Shown here: positions 6,660 through 14,905 of the stretch, piece after piece
Layout: each line of letters begins with the position of its first letter
Numbering within the stretch: the first letter of the stretch is position 1
NCBI RefSeq assembly: GCF_042427745.1
Contig: NZ_JBHMFA010000004.1
Strand: one strand, 5' to 3'
Source of the DNA: Algibacter miyuki
GTDB lineage: Bacteria; Bacteroidota; Bacteroidia; Flavobacteriales; Flavobacteriaceae
DNA length: 64,000 nucleotides
Translations under genes and position numbers: made by a program
Notes under the pieces: generated by a model
What the model saw: the letters and a program-made list of their open reading frames with translations, nothing else
The model's database searches: none
Told to the model about the DNA's origin: nothing

Positions 6660-9029
6660 ATGTTTCAAAAAATACTGAGTGTATGGTTGTGTTTCAGCCT
6701 ATGCTCTATAGTGTGTGCGCAAAATTCTTTTCAAATAAAAGGTTCTGTTATAGATGCCCGTACCTTAAAACCTATTGAGGGAGCCAATATTATTGGTAAA
6801 GGTGTCTTTTCAATTTCATCTAAAACAGGTGCTTTTACAATTAAAAATGTAGTTAAAAATACTTATGCTTTAACCATATCTCACATGGGGTATGCGTCTC
6901 AAAAAGTGAACATCATTGTGAGTCCAGAAATGGAAACTGTAAAAATATTATTAAATGAAGTCTCCACGGCACTTGATGAAGTTGAGGTGCATAGTAAATC
7001 AAAACAAAGAATATCGAAGGAGACGCCCGTGGTTTCTCATATCGTTTCTAAGGAGTTTCTTGATAAAAACAGAGAAAATAGCTTGATGCAAACTCTGAGT
7101 AAAATTCCTGGGGTAAGTACTATTACTATTGGTTCGGGGCAATCTAAACCTGTTATTAGAGGCTTGGGTTTTAATAGAGTTGCCGTTGTTCAAAATGGAA
7201 TAAAACACGAAGCGCAACAGTGGGGCAATGACCATGGCTTAGAAATAGATCAATACGGTATTAATAACATACAAATTATAAAAGGCCCAGCCTCTTTAGT
7301 TTATGGTTCTGATGCTATTGCGGGTGTTGTGGATATTCAGCCTAATAAAATTCCGTTATTAAACTCTTTTAGTGGCGAGGTAAATGTATTGGGAGAAAGT
7401 AATAATGATTTACTAGGTATTTCTGCAGGTATTGAGACAAGAAAAGAGAAATGGTTTTATCGCGGACGTTTAACTTTTAGAGATTATGGAGATTACAAAG
7501 TGCCTACCGATAAAATTAACTACGAGAATTACATTTTTGAATTACACGATAATAATTTAAGAAACACCGCAGGAAAAGAAGCTAATGCCAGTTTTAGCGT
7601 AGGTTATGTTTCTGAAAATTTAAAATCGGAAACTTTTTTTAGTAACGTTAATGCTAAAAACGGCTTTTTTGCCAATGCGCATGGTTTAGAAGTGAGAACG
7701 TCTAGTATAGATTATGATAGTTCTAATAGAGATATCGATTTGCCTTTTCATAAAGTAAATCATTTTAAAATCACCAATAATACATCTTGGACAAAGGGCG
7801 ACCACGCTTTTCATTTTGATTTGGGGTTTCAAAATAATCATAGAGAAGAACATTCCGAACCAGTACCACATGGCTATATGCCAAAACCTTCGGACAGCAA
7901 GGAGCGACAATTTAATAAGAATACTTACGCCTTAAATGTTAGAGATGTTTTTAAGCCGAATGACTTACATGATCTTGTCGCAGGGATTAATGTTGAATTT
8001 CAAGATAATAATATTGGCGGATGGGGATTTTTAATTCCTAATTATAATCGTTTTAGCATTGGGGCATTTGTTTATGATCAATTTGAGATTCAGCCGGATT
8101 TACACCTGTTGGCAGGCATACGCTATGATTATGGGCTTATGGATTCCAAATCTTATTTCGATTGGTACCCTTCAACTATAAGTAATAGAGATGGCTCCAC
8201 CTCGTACGTGCATTTACAAAGAGCTCAGAATAAAACGTTAGATTTTGGTAATATTAGTGCCTCGGCTGGGCTTAGTTATGTTCAGAAAAATACTACTTAT
8301 AAATTAAATATAGGTAAGAGTTTTAGAATGCCATTACCAAATGAGTTGGCTTCGGATGGCGTAAACTATCACATGTATCGGTATGAAAGAGGAAATTTGG
8401 ATTTGAATCCGGAAGAATCGTATCAATTGGATGTTGATATTGATCATACTACAAAGGACTTCTCAGTTGGTGTAAGCCCCTTTGTAAACCTATTTGAGAA
8501 TTATATTTATTTGAATCCCACTTCAAATTATTATGAAACCTTACAAATTTACGAATATACCCAAAGTAAGGTGTTTAGAGTTGGAGGAGAGGTAAGAGCG
8601 CGTACTACGGTTTTCAAAAACCTACAATTAGATGCTTCCGCAGAATACGTGTTTTCAAGACAAACCAGTGGCGCGAAAAAAGATTTTACGCTTCCTTTTT
8701 CTCCGCCATTATCGGGGTTGTTATCTGCTAGCTACCAATTTAACGATCTTCTTTTTTTTAAGAAACCACTACTTGTGGCCGATTTTAGAATAACCGCAAA
8801 TCAAGATGAAATTGTTCCGCCAGAAGAAAAAACAGAAGGTTATCAAATGCTTAATATGTCATTTTTAACAGAAATGGATGTTTTCAAAAATAATAAACCT
8901 TTAGCACTACGAGTAAAACTCAACAATGTATTCAATACCAAATATTTTGACCATACCAGTTTTTATAGGTTGATAGATGTTCCCGAAGCTGGTAGAAACC
9001 TATCCATATCATTAACAATACCTTTTTAA
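6660..9029 (+). CDS. TonB-dependent outer-membrane receptor, ZnuD-like, probable zinc uptake
   Basis: The 789-residue protein begins with a signal peptide ending VCAQ (about residue 20). A carboxypeptidase-regulatory-like domain typical of Bacteroidota receptors follows (about 23-110: IKGSVIDARTLKPIEGANI), then the plug (about 120-230: PGVSTITIGSGQSKPVIRGL, ending in IKGPASLVYGSDAIAGVVDI), and a 22-strand-type barrel ending in the terminal Phe of SLTIPF. A His-rich extracellular loop (NNHREEHSEPVPHGYMPKP) and the motif LASDGVNYHMYRYERGNLDL resemble ZnuD-type zinc receptors. The neighbours, two His-rich lipoproteins and a Fur-family regulator, support zinc rather than iron or sugar as substrate. 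Energy would come from TonB-ExbBD encoded elsewhere. Substrate assignment is inference; the receptor family is certain. Confidence 0.92.
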   Translation: MFQKILSVWLCFSLCSIVCAQNSFQIKGSVIDARTLKPIEGANIIGKGVFSISSKTGAFTIKNVVKNTYALTISHMGYASQKVNIIVSPEMETVKILLNEVSTALDEVEVHSKSKQRISKETPVVSHIVSKEFLDKNRENSLMQTLSKIPGVSTITIGSGQSKPVIRGLGFNRVAVVQNGIKHEAQQWGNDHGLEIDQYGINNIQIIKGPASLVYGSDAIAGVVDIQPNKIPLLNSFSGEVNVLGESNNDLLGISAGIETRKEKWFYRGRLTFRDYGDYKVPTDKINYENYIFELHDNNLRNTAGKEANASFSVGYVSENLKSETFFSNVNAKNGFFANAHGLEVRTSSIDYDSSNRDIDLPFHKVNHFKITNNTSWTKGDHAFHFDLGFQNNHREEHSEPVPHGYMPKPSDSKERQFNKNTYALNVRDVFKPNDLHDLVAGINVEFQDNNIGGWGFLIPNYNRFSIGAFVYDQFEIQPDLHLLAGIRYDYGLMDSKSYFDWYPSTISNRDGSTSYVHLQRAQNKTLDFGNISASAGLSYVQKNTTYKLNIGKSFRMPLPNELASDGVNYHMYRYERGNLDLNPEESYQLDVDIDHTTKDFSVGVSPFVNLFENYIYLNPTSNYYETLQIYEYTQSKVFRVGGEVRARTTVFKNLQLDASAEYVFSRQTSGAKKDFTLPFSPPLSGLLSASYQFNDLLFFKKPLLVADFRITANQDEIVPPEEKTEGYQMLNMSFLTEMDVFKNNKPLALRVKLNNVFNTKYFDHTSFYRLIDVPEAGRNLSISLTIPF

Positions 9030-9056
9030 TAATTATAAATAAATAATCAAAATCAA

Positions 9057-9848
9057 ATGAAAACAAACATTATGAAAACAAATTTTAAATTTTTAGCATT
9101 TATCACTTTTTTAGGACTCTTTTTAAATTCCTGTAGTAGCGATGATGATAACGTAGCATTCAATGCTCCGATAATCTCTAATTTTGAATATGGAGAAGGA
9201 AGTGAGCATTCAACTGAACAGGTTGCCTATAAAGGTTCGGATATTCATTTAGAAGCGGAAATTAATGCAGAAGCAAAAGTAAGTAGTATTACGCTTTCCA
9301 TTCATGCACACGATTTAACTGTTGGAGATGATGAAGTGGATTGGGATTTTGAGCAGGTATTTACAGATAGTAATTATTTAGTGATTAACCCTACATTTCA
9401 TGAACATATAGATGTTCCTGCTAATATACCAGCCGGCGAATATCATATCGAATTAATCGTAACAGATGAACTCGGAAATAGTACAGAAATTGAAGGACAT
9501 ATCGACGTTTTAGACCCAATTACTTTAAGCGATTTCTCTATAGATACTTCGGTAGTGCGCGGAAGCGATTTTCATGCAGAATTTATGGTAAATGCTGTTA
9601 ATGGCATCCATAATATTACTGTTGATATCCATGCAGATGGAATTACTCCTGGAGAAGGAGAAGTAGAATGGGACTTTGAGCAAGCGTATGAAGAAGGATA
9701 CCATGAGCAAACTGAAGTAGAATTTCATAAGCATATAGATGTACCTGTTACGGCACCTGCAGGAGAATATCATATGCTTTTTACAGTTGAAGATGAAAAC
9801 GGAAACACTAAAACCTATGAAACTCATATAGATGTTACAGCATCATAA
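9057..9848 (+). CDS. His-rich DUF4625-type lipoprotein with two tandem domains
   Basis: The signal sequence ends LFLNSC followed by SSDDDN, so this is a lipoprotein, probably on the outer membrane. The 263-residue product contains two copies (about residues 35-150 and 150-263) of a domain of the DUF4625 type. Each has SIHAHDLTVG or DIHADGITPG, then DWDFEQ or EWDFEQ, then FHEHIDVP or FHKHIDVP, and AGEYH. The conserved histidines repeat at the same places in both copies, which suggests metal binding. A second ATG five codons downstream is an equally good start. It follows the TonB receptor by 27 bases and is probably in the same transcript. A role in capturing zinc at the surface is inference. 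Confidence 0.82.
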   Translation: MKTNIMKTNFKFLAFITFLGLFLNSCSSDDDNVAFNAPIISNFEYGEGSEHSTEQVAYKGSDIHLEAEINAEAKVSSITLSIHAHDLTVGDDEVDWDFEQVFTDSNYLVINPTFHEHIDVPANIPAGEYHIELIVTDELGNSTEIEGHIDVLDPITLSDFSIDTSVVRGSDFHAEFMVNAVNGIHNITVDIHADGITPGEGEVEWDFEQAYEEGYHEQTEVEFHKHIDVPVTAPAGEYHMLFTVEDENGNTKTYETHIDVTAS

Positions 9849-9856
9849 AATAACTA

Positions 9857-9888
9857 AACCGCATAGCATCATGATGTGCTATGCGGTT
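9857..9888 (+). terminator. Long perfect hairpin between the two DUF4625 lipoprotein genes
   Basis: AACCGCATAGCA and TGCTATGCGGTT form a perfect 12-bp stem around an 8-base loop TCATGATG, starting eight bases after the stop of the first lipoprotein gene and ending 15 bases before the start of the second. It is not followed by a T run (ATAAATC), so it is more likely to attenuate transcription partially or stabilise the upstream mRNA than to terminate fully. Confidence 0.55.
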
Positions 9889-9903
9889 ATAAATCATATT
9901 AAA

Positions 9904-10383
9904 ATGAGAACGATACTAAAACATGGTTGCTTTTTACTTTTTATGTCGCTTTTGGCATCTTGCTCAAGTGATGACGGTGGTAATAAAGATGAAGAAAAGC
10001 CAACCATAACGATTAATTATAATGGGGGGGTTCCTCAAGGCTGTGCCCAGCTTGTAAAAGGAGAAACGTACAATTTTAAGGCAAAAGTTACAGACAACTT
10101 AGCGCTGGCTAGTTATAGTTTAGATATTCATCATAATTTTGATCATCATACCCATGACGATCAAGGCGAACAATGCGATTTAGAAGAGGTAAAACAGGTT
10201 GTAAATCCGTTAATTTTTATGGAAAACTATACTTTGGAAAGCGGATTAACTAGTTATGAAATTAATATCTCAATAACAATTCCTGACGATATAGATATAG
10301 GCGATTATCACTGTGCTTACTCTGTAACAGATGCAACAGGTTGGCAAAGTAGAACATCGATAGACATAAAAATTATTGAATAA
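9904..10383 (+). CDS. Second DUF4625-type lipoprotein, single domain, His-rich
   Basis: I chose ATG 9904, which gives a proper lipoprotein signal (MRTILKHGCFLLFMSLLASC, followed by SSDDGG). Longer readings in the same frame start inside the previous gene and run through the intergenic hairpin. The 160-residue product has one domain resembling those of the preceding gene, with DIHHNFDHHTHDDQGEQCD as a dense His/Asp/Cys stretch and IPDDIDIGDYHCAYSVTDATG near the end. Paralogy with the preceding gene and the putative zinc context suggest a surface metal-binding lipoprotein. The hairpin between them may set their relative expression. Confidence 0.8.
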   Translation: MRTILKHGCFLLFMSLLASCSSDDGGNKDEEKPTITINYNGGVPQGCAQLVKGETYNFKAKVTDNLALASYSLDIHHNFDHHTHDDQGEQCDLEEVKQVVNPLIFMENYTLESGLTSYEINISITIPDDIDIGDYHCAYSVTDATGWQSRTSIDIKIIE

Positions 10384-10519
10384 ATGAAGGCTAGAGGTGG
10401 GTAACTGTTTTAATTATTTTAGGTTTTTTTGTAATTATTACGAAAAACCTAATATGATTATATTAAAATAGGGCGCTGTTGTGCCTTGAAAATTAGAAAT
10501 GTAGAGGTGATTTTTTTTT

Positions 10520-10542
10520 GCGACTCAGTTGTATTATTTTTG
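10520..10542 (+). promoter_or_regulatory. Operator box and -7 element of the Fur-family gene
   Basis: GCGACTCAGTTGT (10520-10532) matches the GCAACTTAGTTGC palindrome at 5940 in 10 of 13 positions and, like it, is followed by ATTA. TATTTTTG (10535-10542) fits TAnnTTTG but is only four bases before ATG 10547, so a transcript from it would have almost no leader. The position suggests autoregulation by the downstream Fur-family protein. Confidence 0.5.
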
Positions 10543-10546
10543 TACT

Positions 10547-10927
10547 ATGGGTATTATAAGAAAAACAAAATCAGTTAAAATTTTACTAGATGAATTTGAT
10601 AAGCACACAAGTGCTATTTCTGCTGTTGCTCTAATAGAAAATCTTAGTTCTCAGATGAACAAAACTACAGTGTATCGCATCTTAGATAAACTTGAAAATG
10701 ATGGGGTTTTACATTCTTTTTTCGGGAAAAATGGACATAAGTGGTATGCAAAATGTCATGATTGCTCCTCCTCTAAACATCATGATTCTCATGCACATTT
10801 TCAATGTTTACATTGTGGTAAGGTAGATTGTCTAGATACCGATTTTAATGTTCCACAAATACCTAATCACAGAGTAGAAGCCTCGCAAGTTTTGTTGCAA
10901 GGTAGTTGTAAGGCATGCTTAGTTTAG
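10547..10927 (+). CDS. Fur-family transcriptional regulator, probably Zur-like
   Basis: From ATG 10547 the product has 126 residues; an in-frame TTG at 10529 lies inside the operator box and is less likely. A winged-helix DNA-binding region (about 1-65; NKTTVYRILDKLENDGVLHS) precedes a metal-binding domain with KCHDCSSSKHHDSHAHFQC, a C-x2-C pair in CLHCGK and a second in CKAC at the C-terminus, the structural zinc site of Fur proteins. With a zinc-type TonB receptor and His-rich lipoproteins upstream, Zur-like control of zinc uptake is the likely role. Fur (iron) or PerR (peroxide) specificity cannot be excluded from sequence alone. Confidence 0.85.
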   Translation: MGIIRKTKSVKILLDEFDKHTSAISAVALIENLSSQMNKTTVYRILDKLENDGVLHSFFGKNGHKWYAKCHDCSSSKHHDSHAHFQCLHCGKVDCLDTDFNVPQIPNHRVEASQVLLQGSCKACLV

Positions 10928-11096
10928 GTAATATTCAATTCAAATATAATTTATTTTTTATTTTCTTAAGATTGAATCTTTTACGTTTTGAGCATAAAAA
11001 AAAACTCATGAAAATGAACGGTTTTTTTTATTAATACTATTAAAAGCTATGCCAGAAATGGGGCTTTTATATGTGTTAATTTTTACTATAGTTTAT

Positions 11097-11517
11097 TCAG
11101 TTACTTTTAGAGTATGTGTTCTCAACAATGACTCCACCATCATTTAAAGTTGAATTTTAAAGTTGTTTCACTTAGCTAAACAATGGTATAAGTATCTATT
11201 GAGGAATCATTATAACTTAATATAAAAGATGTTTCTTTAACTACAAAAGTGCCATTGTCAAAATCTTCTTCACAAGAATCATCAAAATAACGTTCAGAGA
11301 ATGTATTATCACTCATAAAGGTAAAAAGCTCTCTTTCTTCATTGCATATAACCTGTGTTGTACTTGTTACGCCATCATGTGTTACAGTGCTCTTTTCCCA
11401 AGTATGTTTAATGAGGTCTAAATTGGATAGTTCTTTTGCAGGTGTAGGCTCATTGTCTTCTTCTGTACAAGACATTATAAAAAGTGATGTTGCAATTAAT
11501 ATTGCTCTAAAAATCAT
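11097..11517 (-). pseudogene. Decayed lipocalin-like lipoprotein gene (nonsense plus frameshift near the 3' end)
   Basis: From ATG 11517 there is a good lipoprotein signal (lipobox IMSC, then TEEDNEPTP) and a lipocalin-like small domain (LIKHTWEKSTVTHDG, LFTFMSDNTFSERYF). The frame stops at TAG 11176-11178 after DTYTIV. Beyond the stop the same frame still reads LSETTLKFNF. After a frame change the sequence continues NDGGVIVENTYSKSN to TGA 11097-11099, a plausible natural C-terminus for such proteins. I therefore read it as a gene broken by one stop and one indel late in the sequence. A functional protein of 113 residues remains possible. Confidence 0.55.
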
Positions 11518-11865
11518 CGTTTTGTTTTTCGTTTTTTATATTTAATAATTTGAGGTTATTTTATTTTTTTAGAAAAAGATAATCCGATAAAAGTACTTTT
11601 ATGTTATATGCGATTCATAAGGTTTTAAGTAAAAATCCAATTACTTTTCTAAAAACTGTTTTTTTTAGTCCTAAAAAAATATGAACTAACAAATAATCTA
11701 ATACCAATAACAACTCCAATATTAAATGGCTATCTGGCCTAGTTTGGTAATAAGCTTTGTTGAATATTAAATTTAAATAAAATTGGATTTGAGAATAGTT
11801 GCCTCAAAAGAAGTGAAAGTAATAATTGCATTTTGAACCAAACTGAGGCCTATACAGTACCTCTA
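11518..11865. other. AT-rich intergenic region, no gene seen
   Basis: These 348 bases between the decayed lipoprotein gene and the ssrA terminator hold only short, stop-riddled frames. No RNA gene, promoter consensus or strong repeat was recognised. Confidence 0.5.
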
Positions 11866-11903
11866 AAAACAAAAACCCCGTAAACACTGGGTTTACGGGG
11901 TTT
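11866..11903 (-). terminator. Intrinsic terminator of ssrA
   Basis: AAACCCCGTAAAC and GTTTACGGGGTTT form a 13-bp stem around a 5-base loop. On the minus strand the hairpin is followed by TTTTTGTTTTT, six bases after the end of the tmRNA. Confidence 0.85.
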
Positions 11904-11909
11904 AAAAGT

Positions 11910-12300
11910 GGAGTCGGAGAGAATCGAACTCTCGTCCAAACAAGTAACCAAAGAGCTTTCTACACGTTTATTCTTTTCTTGGGTTTTCGACTATAAGCTG
12001 GTTAAAGACAACCCACTTATAACTTAGCTTCTTTAGTTTCGTAAAAGCATCAAAGCACTGCCTAAACTATATTGACATTTACGATGCCTCAAAATGGAAC
12101 GCCGTCAATCAAGGCTTTCCGGAGACATAAAGCATGTACACCTTGTGTACCTAGGCCAATTCTACTATAATTCGAATTATGCTGCTAAAGCGTAGTTATT
12201 CTCGCCGTTTAAAAGTTGGTCTAGCCTTTAACGTGTATCAATGCCATTACACGACGTGCTTACCGTTTCGTTAATCTCGCTGTCAAAACCAGTCGACCCC
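11910..12300 (-). ncRNA. ssrA: Transfer-messenger RNA (ssrA)
   Basis: On the minus strand the RNA starts GGGGTCGACTGGTTTTGACA, the hallmark of the tmRNA acceptor arm, and ends with a T-arm GAGAGTTCGATTCTCTC and CGACTCCA, pairing with the 5' end. The tag frame at 12206-12177 reads GENNYALAA and stop (GGCGAGAATAACTACGC and onward), ending in the LAA degron recognised by ClpXP-type proteases. CCA is not fully encoded. The role is rescue of stalled ribosomes with SmpB and tagging of incomplete proteins. The gene is followed by a strong terminator and is a single-gene unit. Confidence 0.95.
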
Positions 12301-12344
12301 AGAATTAATGAAATAGTAAAATTTTAATTCACTAAGTTTTTTTT

Positions 12345-12431
12345 GGCGTTACCACAAGGGTCGGGCTTTCGGCAGTCGCTTTTTTTGAGAAAAACAAAAA
12401 AGAGCTTCAACAAAGCCTCAATCCCTAACGC
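12345..12431 (+). repeat. Structured intergenic repeat, copy A (87 bp, minimal)
   Basis: The left end GGCGTTACCACAAGGGTCGG and the right end CAATCCCTAACGC match copies B and C. The ends pair as GCGTTA/TAACGC and AGGG/CCCT. Inside, GCTTTTTTTG and CAAAAAAGAGC make a short arm over a tiny loop. This copy lies 44 bases upstream of the ssrA 5' end and 167 bases before the gene at 12599. No other feature is evident in the remaining gap. Confidence 0.75.
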
Positions 12432-12598
12432 ACAGTCCGCAAAGTTAATTAAAACTTTTAAACTAGTGTGTAATCCGCTAACATAAATCAAAAATTATAC
12501 CATTTTCATTTGTCAGTTCATCGTTGTCAGTAAAAAAAGTTAGTATAATTAATGAAATATTTTAATATATTTCCGAAATTACACCTAAAGAGAAACCC

Positions 12599-13801
12599 AT
12601 GAAATTCGCCATCATAAAAGAACGTAAAAACCCACCCGACCGTCGCGTGGTATTTTCGCCATCCAAACTAGCCGAAGCCCAAAAACAATTCCCTGAAGCC
12701 ATTTTCAAAGTAGAATCGTCCAACATTCGTGTGTTTACCGACGAGCAATACCGAAACGCAGGCTTCGAAGTCGTAAACGATGTATCCGATTGTGATGTTA
12801 TGCTTGGTGTAAAAGAAGTTCCAATCAACGCACTAATTCCTAATAAAAAATATTTTTTCTTTTCTCATACCATAAAAAAGCAACCCTATAACCGCAAGTT
12901 GCTACAAGCTATATTAGAAAAGAATATCGAACTTCACGATCACGAAACTATTGTAAACGCACAAGGATTTCGCTTAATAGGTTTTGGTCGTTATGCTGGT
13001 ATTGTTGGCGCTTATAACGGTTTTCGAGCCTGGGGACTAAAATACAATACCTGGCAATTACCCAAAGCAGGCCCATTACCAAATCAAGAAGCTTTAATTT
13101 CAGAACTCAATAACCTAAAATTACCCAACATAAAAATACTCCTTACCGGTAGCGGAAAAGTAGCAAAAGGTGCTCAAGAAATGCTCGATGCCATGCAGGT
13201 AAAATCTGTTACCGTGTCCGATTATCTAAATAAAAATTTTACAGAGCCTGTATATTGCAACATCGATGTGCTCGATTACAACATACGCAAAGACAGTAAA
13301 GTTCTAGATAATCAAGATTTTTTCAATAATCCACAAGATTATCAATCCAACTTTATGCGTTTCGCTAAAGTAACAGACTATTACATCGCAGGGCATTTTT
13401 ACGGCGATGGTGCTCCATATCTTTATACCCGTTCCGACGTGAAATCACCAGATTTCAATATTAAAGTTGTGGCCGATATCAGTTGCGATGTCGACGGGCC
13501 AGTAGCTACAACGCTTCGCGCTTCAACTATTGCCGATCCTATTTATGGCTACAACCCGGAAACAGAAACCGAAATAGATTTTACATCCGAAAAAGCCATA
13601 ACCGTAATGGCTGTCGATAATTTACCTTGCGAGCTTCCGCAAGACGCTAGTGAAGGTTTTGGCGATATGTTTCTAAAAGAAGTTATTCCTGCCTTTTTTA
13701 ATAACGATGCCAATGGTGTTTTACAACGGTCAAAAATGACCGAAAATCAAAAACTAACCGAAAATTTTTCATATTTACAAGGATATATTAACGGAAACTA
13801 A
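12599..13801 (+). CDS. Saccharopine-dehydrogenase-like NAD(P) oxidoreductase (AlaDH/PNT superfamily)
   Basis: The 400-residue product starts MKFAIIKERKNPPDRRVVFS, the alanine dehydrogenase/transhydrogenase N-terminal pattern also found in NAD-dependent, lysine-forming saccharopine dehydrogenase (LYS1 type). Later features include HDHETI and GFGRYAGIVGAYNGFRAWG (about residues 135-155), a Rossmann-type ILLTGSGKVAKGAQEMLDAM (about 180-200), and KVVADISCDVDGPVATTLRA (about 290-310). The C-terminal half agrees with saccharopine dehydrogenase rather than alanine dehydrogenase. It is followed 26 bases later by a short-chain dehydrogenase, probably in the same operon. The lysine-catabolic or alpha-aminoadipate direction is inference; the superfamily assignment is firm. 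Confidence 0.82.
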   Translation: MKFAIIKERKNPPDRRVVFSPSKLAEAQKQFPEAIFKVESSNIRVFTDEQYRNAGFEVVNDVSDCDVMLGVKEVPINALIPNKKYFFFSHTIKKQPYNRKLLQAILEKNIELHDHETIVNAQGFRLIGFGRYAGIVGAYNGFRAWGLKYNTWQLPKAGPLPNQEALISELNNLKLPNIKILLTGSGKVAKGAQEMLDAMQVKSVTVSDYLNKNFTEPVYCNIDVLDYNIRKDSKVLDNQDFFNNPQDYQSNFMRFAKVTDYYIAGHFYGDGAPYLYTRSDVKSPDFNIKVVADISCDVDGPVATTLRASTIADPIYGYNPETETEIDFTSEKAITVMAVDNLPCELPQDASEGFGDMFLKEVIPAFFNNDANGVLQRSKMTENQKLTENFSYLQGYINGN

Positions 13802-13827
13802 TAAGTTTGCCCTATCATTTATTTCAA

Positions 13828-14649
13828 ATGGTAGAAGAATTAAAAAAATCGAGTATTATTAAAACGGCATTAGTTACAGGAGCAGCCTCGGGATTAGGGT
13901 ATGAATTAGCGTTATTATTGGCAGAAGATAACTATAAGTTAATTTTAGTAGACCTTGATTCGGAAGGCTTAGAAGTGGTTAAAACCGAACTAGAAAACAA
14001 GTTTAATGTTGAGGTTTTGGCTTTAATTAAAGATTTAAGTCTACCCAATATTGCTCAAGATATCATGAGTGCTGTGGGTAATGTGCATATAGACGTGCTT
14101 ATTAATAATGCAGGTTTTGGCTTGTTTGGTACCTTTGCCGAAACCAATTGGGAACGCGAATCGGCCATGTTACATCTTCATATCATGACCACCACACATT
14201 TAACCAAACTGGTTTTGCAAGGTATGGTAGAGCGTGGTTCGGGTAAAATATTAAATATGTCGTCTTTGGCAGCTTTTCAACCAGGCCCATTAATGTCTAT
14301 TTATTATGCTTCTAAAGGGTATATGTTATCTTTTTCCGAAGCCATTGCAAACGAGTTAAAAGGTACTGGGGTTACTGTTACGGCGCTTTGTCCAGGACCT
14401 ACAAAAACAGCATTTCAAGACACGGTTACAGGTACCGTGTCAGAAGGCGCTTCCGATAATAAAATCAAATTCAATATGGGATGTGCTAAAACGGTTGCTA
14501 TTTATGGTTATGAAGCGATGCTTAAAGGAAAAACCTATGCTATCCCAGGACGTTTTAATAAATTTTTATCCATTATTCCAAGATTTATGACGCGGAATGC
14601 TACAGCAGCTCTTGTTAGAAAAATACAAGCTAAAAATAGAGCAGATTAA
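13828..14649 (+). CDS. Short-chain dehydrogenase/reductase (SDR)
   Basis: Classical SDR of 273 residues from ATG 13828; a TTG at 13807 in frame is poorer. It has the nucleotide-binding TGAASGLGYELA near residues 18-29, LINNAGFG, the catalytic Ser in NMSSLAAF, and Y-x3-K in YYASKGY, then a PGPTKTAF loop. All catalytic residues are present. Substrate is unknown; proteins of this subgroup are often annotated as broad 3-oxoacyl or ketone reductases. It lies 26 bases after the saccharopine-dehydrogenase-like gene on the same strand. The next 256 bases contain no gene I can support. Confidence 0.88.
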   Translation: MVEELKKSSIIKTALVTGAASGLGYELALLLAEDNYKLILVDLDSEGLEVVKTELENKFNVEVLALIKDLSLPNIAQDIMSAVGNVHIDVLINNAGFGLFGTFAETNWERESAMLHLHIMTTTHLTKLVLQGMVERGSGKILNMSSLAAFQPGPLMSIYYASKGYMLSFSEAIANELKGTGVTVTALCPGPTKTAFQDTVTGTVSEGASDNKIKFNMGCAKTVAIYGYEAMLKGKTYAIPGRFNKFLSIIPRFMTRNATAALVRKIQAKNRAD

Positions 14650-14905
14650 ACAGTTCAGAATATTGAACTATAAGAATCACGAATTTCCAATTTCATTAAT
14701 ATTAGGTCGCGTTTGGAGAAAATAGCAGCCAAACGCAAAATATATTACAAGCAGAGCTTTATTAAGTTTGGGGGCACTTGCCAAATAACTTGCAATAAAA
14801 TAAGGAATGACTGCTAAAAATAATTTCTAACTATAAGGGATAAAGGAAAACGATATGGATACCGCTAAAATGGGCAATGGTTCTAATTAATGGTTAAAAG
14901 GTGTT

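Noticed and set aside
9832..9903. A longer N-terminus for the second DUF4625 lipoprotein (start 9832)
   Set aside because: It would read through the previous gene's stop region and the hairpin and put residues before the lipoprotein signal peptide.
12345..12431. Integron attC sites as an explanation for the repeats
   Set aside because: The ends GCGTTA and TAACGC look similar, but the R'/R'' consensus GTTRRRY and RYYYAAC is not met and no integrase or gene cassette is present. Kept only as a loose analogy.
14650..14905. Possible RNA gene in the 256-bp gap after the SDR gene
   Set aside because: No tRNA-like ends, strong hairpin or promoter could be found by eye.
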